NCBI GenBank assembly: GCA_019420585.1
Contig: JAHZGX010000029.1
Location: 1-24,176, forward strand
Reading direction: 5' to 3'
DNA length: 24,176 bases
Origin: Prevotellaceae bacterium
Lineage (GTDB): Bacteria > Bacteroidota > Bacteroidia > Bacteroidales > Bacteroidaceae
Notes under the pieces: model-generated
The model's database searches: none
Told to the model about the DNA's origin: nothing
Seen by the model: the letters and a program-made list of their open reading frames with translations, nothing else
Translations under genes and position numbers: made by a program
Part shown: positions 1 to 7,736 of the stretch, piece by piece
Position numbering within the stretch: the first letter of the stretch is position 1
Layout of the letters: every line of letters starts with the position of its first letter

Positions 1-135
1 CGGCTGGAGCGGCTGAAAAATGGGGAAAACCTCCGCCCAGTTGACGAGCCAATTCGGGCTCTCATGTATGAGGAGTATGTCAAGAAATCCCAGAAGATAA
101 AGGAATGGATTTGGAGCCAAAACTACGGGGAATAG
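1..135 (+). CDS. C-terminal end of an unknown protein (partial, paralogue of the next gene)
   Basis: The window opens inside a reading frame that runs in frame 1 to a TAG stop at 133-135, giving 44 residues. Its sequence matches the C-terminal tail of the gene at 180-920. Both carry R-L-E-R-(L/M)-K-N-G-E, then Y-E-E-Y, then Q-K-I-(K/R)-E-W-I and a closing Y-G. The two genes are therefore tandem paralogues, 44 bp apart and probably co-transcribed. I do not recognise the family. The tail is charged and helical-looking. The start lies outside the window. Confidence 0.8.
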   Translation, partial: RLERLKNGENLRPVDEPIRALMYEEYVKKSQKIKEWIWSQNYGE

Positions 136-179
136 ATTAAAGAGAAGAATCAGAGGTTTCTATTCATTACATAAAAAAG

Positions 180-920
180 ATGGACATTAAGGAGCGAATC
201 TTGAACGTATTGAGAGACGAGTTTGAGCCATTAGGGTATCGGTATCTCAAGTCAAAAAGTAAGTTCAAACGTAAGGTAGGTAAGGATATCATCGTGAGTC
301 TGTATTACAACGCCAGTTGCAGTTACCGAGGCTATACAACTATTACCTTTTATGCCCGTGGAACTTACCTGGACCTCAAAAAGGAACTGCAGAACCAATG
401 CTTCATTGACGTTGAGTATTGGTATTTCGGCTTTTGCAACAGACTCCAGTGGCTTATGCCAGAAGGTAGGCCTTACTCATCATGGGATTTTGTGTTCCGC
501 AATGACGATACCGAGGAAGCAGTCAATCAGAAACTGGAAGAAATGGCATGGTGTGTGAGGACATATCTGATTCCTTTTCTGGAAAGGCTATCACACAGAA
601 GCAGTGCTTTGGAAGAGGCAATTGAACGGGATCGCTGGTTCTTAATAACGGACAAATTTCTTGTTCCCATCATGTTTTGTGTATGGAAGCATGACAAAAA
701 GGCTGCGCTGGACTATCTGGAGAAGAGAGGACAAAGATTACTCAGTCTGGTCAAGCCTGGTCAGTGGGAACGTTTGGAGCGGATGAAGAACGGTGAAACG
801 TTTACGCAGGACGACACGCCGCTCAATGCCATGGTATATGAGGAATATATCGAAGGAGCCCAGAAAATCCGCGAATGGATAGAGAGCCGGGAGTATGGAG
901 GATTTAACGACATTTGTTAG
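180..920 (+). CDS. Conserved hypothetical protein, second copy of a tandem pair
   Basis: This is a 246-residue soluble protein with no signal peptide or membrane segment, so it is probably cytoplasmic. I do not recognise a domain. It is rich in aromatic and charged residues, with a Tyr/Trp/Phe-rich stretch at about residues 79-107 and a helical second half. The C-terminal ~45 residues align with the partial gene that ends 44 bp upstream, so it arose by tandem duplication. The start is an ATG after an A-rich stretch (ATAAAAAAG), as is normal for Bacteroidetes. Sequence divergence between the copies suggests an old duplication or acquisition of related alleles. No function can be assigned. Gene status is likely because the paralogue conserves the frame through its stop region. 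Confidence 0.75.
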   Translation: MDIKERILNVLRDEFEPLGYRYLKSKSKFKRKVGKDIIVSLYYNASCSYRGYTTITFYARGTYLDLKKELQNQCFIDVEYWYFGFCNRLQWLMPEGRPYSSWDFVFRNDDTEEAVNQKLEEMAWCVRTYLIPFLERLSHRSSALEEAIERDRWFLITDKFLVPIMFCVWKHDKKAALDYLEKRGQRLLSLVKPGQWERLERMKNGETFTQDDTPLNAMVYEEYIEGAQKIREWIESREYGGFNDIC

Positions 921-1021
921 ATGTCTCTTTCGGGGTGCCTGGCTGTGTGGGCAGACAGACAATGTTGCCCGGCACAAGTCACTTTTCTCCTGCCTGCCAT
1001 CCGCCAATGAGCGGAAATGAC

Positions 1022-1029
1022 TATATTTG
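1022..1029 (+). promoter_or_regulatory. Bacteroidetes-type -7 promoter box
   Basis: TATATTTG matches the TAnnTTTG -7 consensus of the Bacteroidetes primary sigma factor. It lies about 58 bp upstream of the ATG at 1087. The -33 TTTG element is not well conserved at the expected distance, so the call rests on the -7 box and its position. Confidence 0.5.
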
Positions 1030-1086
1030 CATGTCGAAAGACGATTTTCCGGGCTTTACAGGCCTATAAACTAACGTAACCAAGAT

Positions 1087-2004
1087 ATGAGAAAACTCTG
1101 GATTATGGCGGCCTTGCTGCCGCAGATGGCTCTGGCGCAGGTGTTCACGTCCGTGTCCATGGAACGCGTGAAGGGTGCGGAAGCCGGCGATGTGCGCATG
1201 GCGGGCATCAGTCGCGACGGGCGTTACGCGCTGGTCACCTCGATGGCCAACCGTGGGCTGGTGCGCGTGTCGCTTGATGACGGGCAGCGCCTGACGCTGA
1301 GTGATGCCGAGGGCGCGGGCTTTGCGCCCGTGATATCCGATGACGGGCAGACGGTGATGCACAGCCTTGACTTCTTCGGCGATGACCATCTCCGGCGCAC
1401 GGCGGTGGAGGTGGTGGACGTGCCGGAGGGCACATCGGCGCGCATCGTGGAGCCGGCCCGTGAACTCACTGCCTTCCGGCTGAACGGAAGCATGGCCGAG
1501 GTGCTGGCCGACGGACAGGCCGTGCGCCGACGTGCGAGTGCAAGGAAGCGGGATGGCGACAACCGTCCCACGGTGACCTGTAATGACCTCAGGCTGCAGG
1601 TGACACGTGACGGCCGCACGGTGACTCTCACGCCCAATGGCGATGACGAGGACACCAACTACATCTGGGCAAGCCTTTCGCCCGATGGCACGCGCATCCT
1701 GTATCACGTGTCAGGTGAGGGAACCTATGTGTGCGGCCTTGATGGCAAGGATGTGCAGTACGTGGCCTTTGACTGCCTGGCTCCCCAGTGGTACGACGAC
1801 AATACCATCGTGGGCATGAAGGAGCGGGACGATGACCTTGTCATAGTCTCCAGCGCCATTGTGGCCTACACGCTCGACGGCGCGCGGCAGCAACTCACCC
1901 CCGATGATGACGTGCTCCTCTTCCCCTTCTGCTCTTCCCGGGCGGGACGAATCGTGTGTGCACGCGGCAACGGGGAAATGGTAATACTGAACGTGAGCAA
2001 ATGA
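1087..2004 (+). CDS. Secreted beta-propeller-like protein (PD40/TolB-type repeats)
   Basis: This is a 305-residue exported protein. The first ~18 residues form a signal peptide (MRKLWIMAALLPQMALAQ). The body contains several short blade-like segments of the type found in PD40/TolB WD-like propellers: I-S-R-D-G-R-Y-A-L-V near residue 43, a second I-S-D-D-G-Q-T-V-M, and S-P-D-G-T-R-I-L-Y-H near residue 200. Each has the hydrophobic-x-DG-x-hydrophobic signature of a propeller strand. The number of blades (about 4-6) is lower than in complete TolB-type proteins. It ends 12 bp before the amidase gene's first possible start, so the two are probably one transcript. Its likely location is periplasm or outer surface, possibly in envelope or peptidoglycan maintenance. 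The exact role is unknown. Confidence 0.8.
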   Translation: MRKLWIMAALLPQMALAQVFTSVSMERVKGAEAGDVRMAGISRDGRYALVTSMANRGLVRVSLDDGQRLTLSDAEGAGFAPVISDDGQTVMHSLDFFGDDHLRRTAVEVVDVPEGTSARIVEPARELTAFRLNGSMAEVLADGQAVRRRASARKRDGDNRPTVTCNDLRLQVTRDGRTVTLTPNGDDEDTNYIWASLSPDGTRILYHVSGEGTYVCGLDGKDVQYVAFDCLAPQWYDDNTIVGMKERDDDLVIVSSAIVAYTLDGARQQLTPDDDVLLFPFCSSRAGRIVCARGNGEMVILNVSK

Positions 2005-2043
2005 CGGAGGACGGACATGAGTAAGACGAAAGGAGAAATGCTG

Positions 2044-3378
2044 ATGAAGAAGATACTGCTGGCAGCAGCGCTCTGCCTGCCTGCCGTGGCCATGGCGGTC
2101 ACGAAGCCCAGAATATACCTCAATCCGGGGCACGGGGGATGGAGCCCCAATGACCGTCCCCTGCCCACCATACCTTATCCCATGCTGGAGAGTACGGGCA
2201 GGCCGGACACATGCGGCTTCTATGAGAGCAACACCAACCTGTGGAAAACGGAAGAGATGGGGCGCATACTTCAGGCCACGGGCGAGTACACCGTAAGGTA
2301 CAGCCGCAGGGTCAACGGCCCTTATCCATGGGTGGAGGGTGCAAGCGATGAGGCACGCTATGACCGCGTGCTCTCAGTCATAGCGGCCGAAGTGGACAAC
2401 TACCGTGCCGACTACTTCATCAGCGTGCACAGCAACGCTGCCAGTGATGGTGCGCTGGCCAACTATCCCCTGTTTCTCTACCGGGGAACGGATGCCGAGG
2501 AGGCAGTGAAAAACAGCAAGGACATGTGCAGCAAGATGTGGCCCTTCCATGTTGAAGCCATGAAGGCAGACTTTGAGTACATGAGTGCATACACGAGCAG
2601 CAAGAACATACGCGGCGACCGGGACTTCTACAACTACACGTGGACCAACAACAAGGGCTACAGCGGCTACCTGGGCGTGCTCATGCACGGATGCCCGGGT
2701 TACCTGGTGGAGGGGTATTTCCACACTTACCAACCCTCAAGGCACCGCGCACTCAACCCAGACTGGTGCCGCATGGAAGGACGGAGGTATGCCCGGGGCA
2801 TCATCAGCTACTTCGGCACCACACCCGACTCGCTGGGCTGCATCATGGGCGCAGTGAGGAGCAAGACGGAGAAGAGTGACAACCTGGACTACTATGCTTA
2901 TGCTTCGGACACGCAGGATGCTTACTTGCCGCTCAACGGAGCCACGGTGCGCCTGAAGGACAGCAATGGCAACGTGCTGAAGGTATATGAGGTGGATGAG
3001 AAGTACAATGGTATCTTTGTGTTCACCGACCTTGAACCGGGCATTTATTATGTGGACCTCTACTGCCCGGGCTACCGCACGCAGCAAACCCGCACGATAT
3101 ATACGCGCTATCAGGTGAAGGCCAACAGCACCACGTATAAAGTGCATTCCATGACGGTGGGCACCTCCACGCCGCTTACCCCAATCCCTGACGCCATTGA
3201 AAGCGTGGCTCAGGATGACCCGCGGAATGCCGGCGACAAGGCCACGGTGCGGCTGTATGACACGGCAGGCCAACTGGTGCTCACCACCACGCGTGCCGCA
3301 CTGGAGTCGTGCCGGTTGCCTTCGGGCGTGTATGTGATGGAGAGTGCGGGGCGCAGCGTGAAGTATTACCGCAGGTGA
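2044..3378 (+). CDS. Secreted N-acetylmuramoyl-L-alanine amidase with T9SS sorting domain
   Basis: This is an Amidase_3-family zinc amidase, which cleaves the bond between N-acetylmuramic acid and L-alanine in peptidoglycan. I chose ATG 2044 (444 residues) because it begins a compact signal peptide, MKKILLAAALCLPAVAMA, and has AAGGAG about 8 nt upstream. In-frame ATGs at 2017 and 2038 are alternatives. Expected metal and catalytic residues are visible: His30 in N-P-G-H-G-G, Glu61, His129 in S-V-H-S-N-A, and Glu223 in Y-L-V-E-G-Y-F. After the catalytic domain comes a carboxypeptidase-regulatory/FN3-like beta domain (about residues 285-360). A C-terminal sorting-like segment follows, with R-L-Y-D-T-A-G-Q-L and G-V-Y-V, so it is probably exported by T9SS and surface-attached or released. 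A 20-bp hairpin terminator follows. Confidence 0.9.
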   Translation: MKKILLAAALCLPAVAMAVTKPRIYLNPGHGGWSPNDRPLPTIPYPMLESTGRPDTCGFYESNTNLWKTEEMGRILQATGEYTVRYSRRVNGPYPWVEGASDEARYDRVLSVIAAEVDNYRADYFISVHSNAASDGALANYPLFLYRGTDAEEAVKNSKDMCSKMWPFHVEAMKADFEYMSAYTSSKNIRGDRDFYNYTWTNNKGYSGYLGVLMHGCPGYLVEGYFHTYQPSRHRALNPDWCRMEGRRYARGIISYFGTTPDSLGCIMGAVRSKTEKSDNLDYYAYASDTQDAYLPLNGATVRLKDSNGNVLKVYEVDEKYNGIFVFTDLEPGIYYVDLYCPGYRTQQTRTIYTRYQVKANSTTYKVHSMTVGTSTPLTPIPDAIESVAQDDPRNAGDKATVRLYDTAGQLVLTTTRAALESCRLPSGVYVMESAGRSVKYYRR

Positions 3379-3402
3379 CCTTCACCTCTCCGTGACCACG
3401 GA

Positions 3403-3460
3403 AAAGGCGGATGCGCCACCCCTATGTCTGTCTGGCATGAGGGGTGGCGCATCCGCCTTT
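3403..3460. terminator. Bidirectional intrinsic terminator between the amidase gene and cutC
   Basis: The arms 3403-3422 and 3441-3460 form a perfect 20-bp inverted repeat around an 18-nt loop. The stem ends in AAA on the left and TTT on the right, so it can work on both strands. It sits between two convergent genes, 24 bp after the amidase stop and 18 bp beyond the cutC stop. Confidence 0.85.
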
Positions 3461-3478
3461 CTGTGAGTGAGAGCCTTG

Positions 3479-4168
3479 CTAGCCTGCGCTTTGCATGGCG
3501 GCCAGGGTGAGGCGCACCATGTGGACATCGGTGTGCCCGTCCTTGCGGAGCGATCCATGCAGTTCGCTTGCTCCGCTCTGCTCCAATATCCGCCGTGCGT
3601 TCTCCGGGTTTATCCCGCAGCCGGGCAGTATGGTGATACGGCTGCCAGCCTGTTCCACCAGTTGCCGCAGCAGGGTGATGCCCTCGGTCACGCTGGGCGC
3701 ATGCCCCGAGGTGAGCAGCCTGTGGCATCCCAAGCCTATGACATCCTCCAGTGCCCGGAGCGGGTTGCGGCACTCGTCGAAGGCGCGGTGGAAGGTCACG
3801 CTCATGCCTTGGGCCTGCTGTACCAGCCAGCCGCATGCCGTGATGTCTATGTCTCCCTGGGGAGTGAGGGCACCTATGACCACTCCCGAGGCACCCAGTA
3901 TGCGTGCCATGTGTATGTCCCTCATCATGCACCGTATCTCATCGGATGAATACACGAAGTTGCCTCCGCGCGGACGGATGAGTACGTGCACGCGCACTCC
4001 TGCCTCCACGGCATATTCTATCATGCCTGCCGAGGGAGTCACCCCTCCCAGTTCCAGTGCCTGGCACAGTTCCACCCGCTGTGCGCCGCCGTCCACTGCC
4101 GCGCGCACGCTTTGGAGGTCGGCACAGCACACCTCCAGTATTCTGCTGCTTGTGTTCTCTCTTTCCAT
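3479..4168 (-). CDS. cutC: CutC family protein (copper homeostasis/TIM-barrel)
   Basis: This is a 229-residue cytoplasmic protein of the CutC family, a TIM-barrel fold historically linked to copper tolerance; its biochemical reaction is not well established. Family signatures are clear: E-V-C-C-A-D near the N-terminus, G-G-A-Q-R-V-E-L-C, G-G-V-T-P-S-A-G, I-R-P-R-G-G-N-F-V-Y-S, V-T-F-H-R-A-F-D, L-L-T-S-G-H and P-G-C-G-I-N. Length fits the family. The frame is open 144 bp further upstream, but the family alignment begins just after the ATG at 4168. A -7 box (TAACTTTG on the minus strand) at 4177-4184 lies just upstream of this ATG, so the longer start would precede the promoter. The transcript appears to have a very short leader. 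It is a single-gene unit. Confidence 0.92.
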   Translation of the reverse strand: MERENTSSRILEVCCADLQSVRAAVDGGAQRVELCQALELGGVTPSAGMIEYAVEAGVRVHVLIRPRGGNFVYSSDEIRCMMRDIHMARILGASGVVIGALTPQGDIDITACGWLVQQAQGMSVTFHRAFDECRNPLRALEDVIGLGCHRLLTSGHAPSVTEGITLLRQLVEQAGSRITILPGCGINPENARRILEQSGASELHGSLRKDGHTDVHMVRLTLAAMQSAG

Positions 4169-4176
4169 ATCAATAC

Positions 4177-4184
4177 CAAAGTTA
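4177..4184 (-). promoter_or_regulatory. -7 box of the cutC promoter
   Basis: On the minus strand this reads TAACTTTG, a perfect TAnnTTTG. It lies only 8 bp upstream of the cutC ATG, implying an almost leaderless mRNA. A T-rich element lies about 20 bp further upstream in place of a strict TTTG. Confidence 0.55.
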
Positions 4185-4276
4185 TGAAATTTACAGGAAA
4201 AACACTGCGATGTATGCAAAAAAGTGTTTCTTCGGGTAATGTTGAGGCGTGAGGCATTGAAAAAGAGCAAGGTGTA

Positions 4277-4309
4277 TTTGTCGCATGGCAAATAATATGC
4301 GTATATTTG
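4277..4309 (+). promoter_or_regulatory. Complete -33/-7 promoter for the gene at 4475
   Basis: TTTG at 4277-4280 and TATATTTG at 4302-4309 are separated by 21 bp, an excellent match to the Bacteroidetes -33/-7 promoter. It is divergent from the cutC promoter ~95 bp away. The predicted start of transcription near 4316 rules out the TTG start at 4307 for the downstream gene. Confidence 0.75.
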
Positions 4310-4474
4310 CAAGGGGTTAACCCTCGAAAGACACTAAATAACAAGGATGATATGCGTTTCAAACCGTTTTTTCGGAACCTTTCTGTGGTACCGTCTTTAA
4401 TGTTCCGCCCGAATGCAGGGGGTGGGGACATAGGTGTGAGTGAGGAATCAAGTATCTTGCCACGCTTTTCCTGC

Positions 4475-5683
4475 ATGAGTTCTTCCAGTCGGAGATGCTT
4501 CCGGATGCAGGCTGTCGCTGCCGCCCTGTGGGTGTCTTGGGGGCAGTTCCTGTTTGCCCAGGGCGGTGTGTCCTGCCATGTGTATGATTCTTCCACGGGA
4601 AATCCCCTGCCTTCTGTCAGGGTGACGGCTGGTAATGGGATGAGTGTCCGGAGCAATGAGGAGGGCGGATTCTCCCTCTCTGCCTCTTCCGGGGATTCGC
4701 TGACCCTGTCTTGCCATGGCTTTGAGAGTTTGGTCATAAGGGCGGGCGAGAAGCCGGAGCGCGTGCTGATGGTTCCCTTGCAGGTGGCCGATGGCAATGC
4801 CCAAAGTGGCATATTGCCTGCAGAAGAGATTCTCCGCAAGGTGGCGCAGCAGATGCAGGAAGACATGAAGGAGCACAAGAAGGCTTCTGCGGAGTATTTC
4901 ATCAGGCAGGATAATGAGGTGGAAGGCAACGTGCATCTGATAGAGGGCGTGCTCTCTGCCAGAAGTGCCGTATGTCTTGCCAAGACGAAAATGCTGGCCG
5001 GGAACCATTACAGTGCAGTGGAGAACAGCCAACCATTCAAATACTCCAACCTGCATTACACGCTTTCCCTGGGGCCGGTGGCCAGATGGGGCGACCTCTG
5101 GAACAACCTCAGCCTTCCGCTGATGAAATCCAAGCCGCATGGCGGGCACTTCCTGTTTGAAACCGACTATCAGCAAGACTGCTCCCTCTTGATTTCCCGT
5201 GACGGCCGCCGGAGGCTTTACCGCATCAGCATGTCCCACAATCCCCGAAGACCCTCGCTGCGCTTCGTGCATGGAACGCTGCTGGTGGATGCCGAAACCC
5301 TGCGCCCGGTGTGCTTTGACGGGGAGACAGAGGGACTGGAAATGAAACTGCACAGCCACATTGGGTGGCGCAATGTGCCCATGACGGTGCGCATGCACAT
5401 TGAATATACGTGCAGGAACGGCTTCCTGGAGGTGGAGAGCATGCAGACCTGGTGCCGCTGTGAGGACATCGTGTGCAACACGACAATAGTAAAGACGGTT
5501 GATGGAAAGTCCATGGAAAGGGTCTTTCCCAATGACCGCGGAAACATGATGAACCGTCATGTGTATGCCCGGGAGCAGGATGCCGGCGGCTCTGCCATGC
5601 CTGTCCTGCGAACTGCAAGGCAGGAATCGCTGGTGCAGGAAGGCGTGAGGGGCAACACGGTAAAGACGTTCACTCGATTCTGA
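4475..5683 (+). CDS. Secreted protein with carboxypeptidase-regulatory-like domain
   Basis: This is a ~402-residue exported protein. After the signal peptide (hydrophobic A-V-A-A-A-L-W-V-S-W, then F-A-Q) comes a CarboxypepD_reg-like beta-sandwich (about residues 33-95): V-Y-D-S-S-T-G-N-P-L-P-S-V-R-V, then N-E-E-G-G-F-S-L. This domain is typical of Bacteroidetes outer-membrane and periplasmic proteins. The remaining ~300 residues are mixed alpha/beta, with no recognised catalytic motif. The start is uncertain. ATG 4475 puts the signal peptide near the N-terminus, whereas ATG 4352 has a better Shine-Dalgarno-like AAGGA but adds 41 residues. No plug or barrel domain of a TonB receptor is present. 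It stands alone between its own promoter and a terminator. The role is unknown, probably in the envelope. Confidence 0.75.
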   Translation: MSSSSRRCFRMQAVAAALWVSWGQFLFAQGGVSCHVYDSSTGNPLPSVRVTAGNGMSVRSNEEGGFSLSASSGDSLTLSCHGFESLVIRAGEKPERVLMVPLQVADGNAQSGILPAEEILRKVAQQMQEDMKEHKKASAEYFIRQDNEVEGNVHLIEGVLSARSAVCLAKTKMLAGNHYSAVENSQPFKYSNLHYTLSLGPVARWGDLWNNLSLPLMKSKPHGGHFLFETDYQQDCSLLISRDGRRRLYRISMSHNPRRPSLRFVHGTLLVDAETLRPVCFDGETEGLEMKLHSHIGWRNVPMTVRMHIEYTCRNGFLEVESMQTWCRCEDIVCNTTIVKTVDGKSMERVFPNDRGNMMNRHVYAREQDAGGSAMPVLRTARQESLVQEGVRGNTVKTFTRF

Positions 5684-5726
5684 GTCCGCGGGCAAGGGCT
5701 GGCCGGGAATAGAGGAGCGTGACAGA

Positions 5727-5800
5727 ACAAAAGGGCGGCATCTGCCAGTGCGGAAGAGTCGTATGATGCCTTCCCCATGTGGCAGATGCCGCCCTTTTGT
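5727..5800. terminator. Bidirectional intrinsic terminator between convergent genes
   Basis: The arms 5727-5747 and 5780-5800 form a perfect 21-bp inverted repeat with a 32-nt loop. The loop contains a smaller GGAAG/CTTCC pairing. The stem carries AAAA and TTTT at its ends, so it can stop transcripts arriving from either side (the gene at 4475 and thiL). Confidence 0.85.
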
Positions 5801-5815
5801 CGTATGATGGCTGTC

Positions 5816-6886
5816 CTATTCCTTGAGCGGGTTCCAGCCCTGTGCCTTGAGGTCAAACTCGTTGCCATCGCGGCTGATGAGTTTGTGTCCCTGTCCTTCG
5901 GGCGTGATGTAGCCTATGACCTTGATGCCTTCCATTTTGCTCACCACCTCATTGGCGGCCAAAGGTACGGTGAAGAGCAGTTCATAGTCTTCACCGCCGT
6001 TGAGGGCGCAGGTGGACACGTTCATGTTCAGTTCCTCGGCCATGGCTGCTGTCTGGTAGTCAAGCGGGATGCGCTCCTCATAGACGCGGCAGCCAACGTG
6101 GCTCTGCGTGCAGATGTGCAGCAGTTCGCTGCTCAGCCCGTCACTGATGTCCATCATGCTGGTGGGGCGGATGCCCGCCTGGCGGAGTGACTGTATGATG
6201 TCTCCGCGTGCTTCCGGCTTCAACTGCCGTTCCAGCAAGTACTCCCGTCCGCTCACATCGGGCTGGAAATCCTCCAGCCTGCGCAGTTCCTCTTGGTTGC
6301 CCGATTTCCTGGCTTCGGCCAGTTGCTGGTTGTATACGGCCCGTTCGCGCTCAAGCAACTGCAGCCCCATGTAGGCGGCACCCAGGTCGCCGCTCACACA
6401 AATGAGGTCGGTGTCCTGTGCCCCGTCGCGGTAAACGATGTCCTCGGGCGCGGCCTCACCTATGGCGGTGATGCTGATGGCCAGTCCCGTGTAACTGCTG
6501 GTGGTGTCGCCCCCCACTATGTCCACGTGATGCTTGGCGCATGCCTGCCGCATGCCCCGGTAGAGTTCGGCAATGTCCTCCACCTTGAAGCGCCGCCCTA
6601 TGCCCAGGCTTACGGTAATCTGACGGGGAGTCCCCCCCATGGCATATACGTCGCTCAGGTTGACCATCACGGATTTGTAGCCCAGGCAATAGAGAGGCAC
6701 GTAAGTGAGGTCAAAGTGCACGCCCTCCATCAGGAGGTCGGTGGTGACCAGCGTGCGCATGCCCTCGGCAGGGGCAATGACGGCGCAGTCGTCACCTACG
6801 CCCTTGAGAGACGATTTGTTTTCCAGTTTGATGTTGGAGGTAAGTTCGCGTATGAGGCCGAACTCACCCAGTTCGGATATTTCCAT
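5816..6886 (-). CDS. thiL: Thiamine-monophosphate kinase
   Basis: This 356-residue cytoplasmic enzyme phosphorylates thiamine monophosphate to thiamine diphosphate with ATP, the last step of cofactor synthesis. It has the PurM/ThiL architecture, with an N-terminal ATP-binding half and a C-terminal AIRS-like half. Motifs seen: G-V-G-D-D-C-A-V-I (residues ~29-37), T-T-D-L-L-M-E-G-V-H-F-D, N-L-S-D-V-Y-A-M-G-G, V-G-G-D-T-T-S-S, S-G-D-L-G-A-A-Y, D-I-S-D-G-L-S-S-E-L and G-G-E-D-Y-E-L-L-F. There is a charged insertion at about 185-210 between the two halves. It is the last gene of the sppA-lpxK-punA-thiL operon, 40 bp after punA, and ends just before a strong terminator. Confidence 0.96.
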   Translation of the reverse strand: MEISELGEFGLIRELTSNIKLENKSSLKGVGDDCAVIAPAEGMRTLVTTDLLMEGVHFDLTYVPLYCLGYKSVMVNLSDVYAMGGTPRQITVSLGIGRRFKVEDIAELYRGMRQACAKHHVDIVGGDTTSSYTGLAISITAIGEAAPEDIVYRDGAQDTDLICVSGDLGAAYMGLQLLERERAVYNQQLAEARKSGNQEELRRLEDFQPDVSGREYLLERQLKPEARGDIIQSLRQAGIRPTSMMDISDGLSSELLHICTQSHVGCRVYEERIPLDYQTAAMAEELNMNVSTCALNGGEDYELLFTVPLAANEVVSKMEGIKVIGYITPEGQGHKLISRDGNEFDLKAQGWNPLKE

Positions 6887-6926
6887 TGGTGTGGCAATAA
6901 GTCTTTGGATGGTTGAACTTGGATGC

Positions 6927-7736
6927 TCAGGAGCGGCGTATCATCTCCTCCATGATGGCGGCCATGCGTGGCTGTGCCTCGTTGGCTGCGCGCTGCACAT
7001 CCTCATGGGTCACTTTCACAATCTGTCCGTTGACTCCCATGTCGGTAATGACGCTTACGCCGAATACCTCTATGCCACAGTGGCGTGCCACAATGACTTC
7101 GGGCACGGTGCTCATGCCCACAGCATCGGCTCCCCAAAGGCCGAACATTCGGTATTCACTGGGGGTCTCATAGGTGGGGCCTTGCGTGGCCAGGTAGACA
7201 CCATGCTGCACCGTGATGCCCTGCTCGGCGGCTATCGCATCGGCCATCTGCACCAGCCTGTGGCTGTATGCCTCGCTCATGTCGGGAAAGCGGGGGCCTG
7301 TGGGCATGTTGGGGCCATGCAGGGGATTCTCGGGCATGTAGTTGATGTGGTCGGTGATAATCATGATGTCGCCGATATGGAAAGCCGGATTGGTGCCTCC
7401 GGCAGCATTGCTCACGAAAAGAGTGTGGATGCCCAGTTCATACATGACGCGGATGGGGAACGTGACCTGCTGCATGGAGTAGCCTTCGTAATAGTGGAAG
7501 CGACCTTCCATGGCCATCACGTCCTTGCCGCCCAGGCGGCCGAAAATGAGTTGGCCGCTGTGTCCTTCAACCGTGGAAACGGGGAAGTTGGGTATCTCGG
7601 AATAAGGGATGCAGAGCACTTTCTCTATATGCTCGGCCAAATGACCGAGTCCGGTGCCCAATATGATGGCAGTGTGCGGTTGGTTGGGCATCTTAGCCTT
7701 GAGCCAAGTTGCCGTTTCTTGGATTTTGGCGTACAT
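6927..7736 (-). CDS. punA: Purine-nucleoside phosphorylase (trimeric type)
   Basis: This 269-residue cytoplasmic enzyme carries out phosphorolysis of inosine/guanosine-type nucleosides to the free base and ribose 1-phosphate, in purine salvage. It is the trimeric PNP/MTAP type rather than the hexameric DeoD type. Motifs: G-T-G-L-G near residue 27, T-V-E-G-H-S-G-Q, G-R-F-H-Y-Y-E-G-Y, S-N-A-A-G-G-T-N-P-A-F, Q-G-P-T-Y-E-T-P-S-E-Y-R, G-A-D-A-V-G-M-S-T-V-P-E and T-D-M-G-V-N-G-Q. Its first 44 nt overlap the 3' end of lpxK in another frame, which suggests translational coupling. Confidence 0.95.
   Translation of the reverse strand: MYAKIQETATWLKAKMPNQPHTAIILGTGLGHLAEHIEKVLCIPYSEIPNFPVSTVEGHSGQLIFGRLGGKDVMAMEGRFHYYEGYSMQQVTFPIRVMYELGIHTLFVSNAAGGTNPAFHIGDIMIITDHINYMPENPLHGPNMPTGPRFPDMSEAYSHRLVQMADAIAAEQGITVQHGVYLATQGPTYETPSEYRMFGLWGADAVGMSTVPEVIVARHCGIEVFGVSVITDMGVNGQIVKVTHEDVQRAANEAQPRMAAIMEEMIRRS

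Noticed and set aside
3495..4187. Long plus-strand open frame opposite cutC
   Set aside because: It is fully antisense to cutC, which has all family motifs; the plus frame has no recognisable domain and reflects GC-rich third-position bias.
4448..5695. 415-residue minus-strand open frame
   Set aside because: It is a shadow of the carboxypeptidase-regulatory-like-domain gene, which has a signal peptide and a proper promoter on the plus strand.
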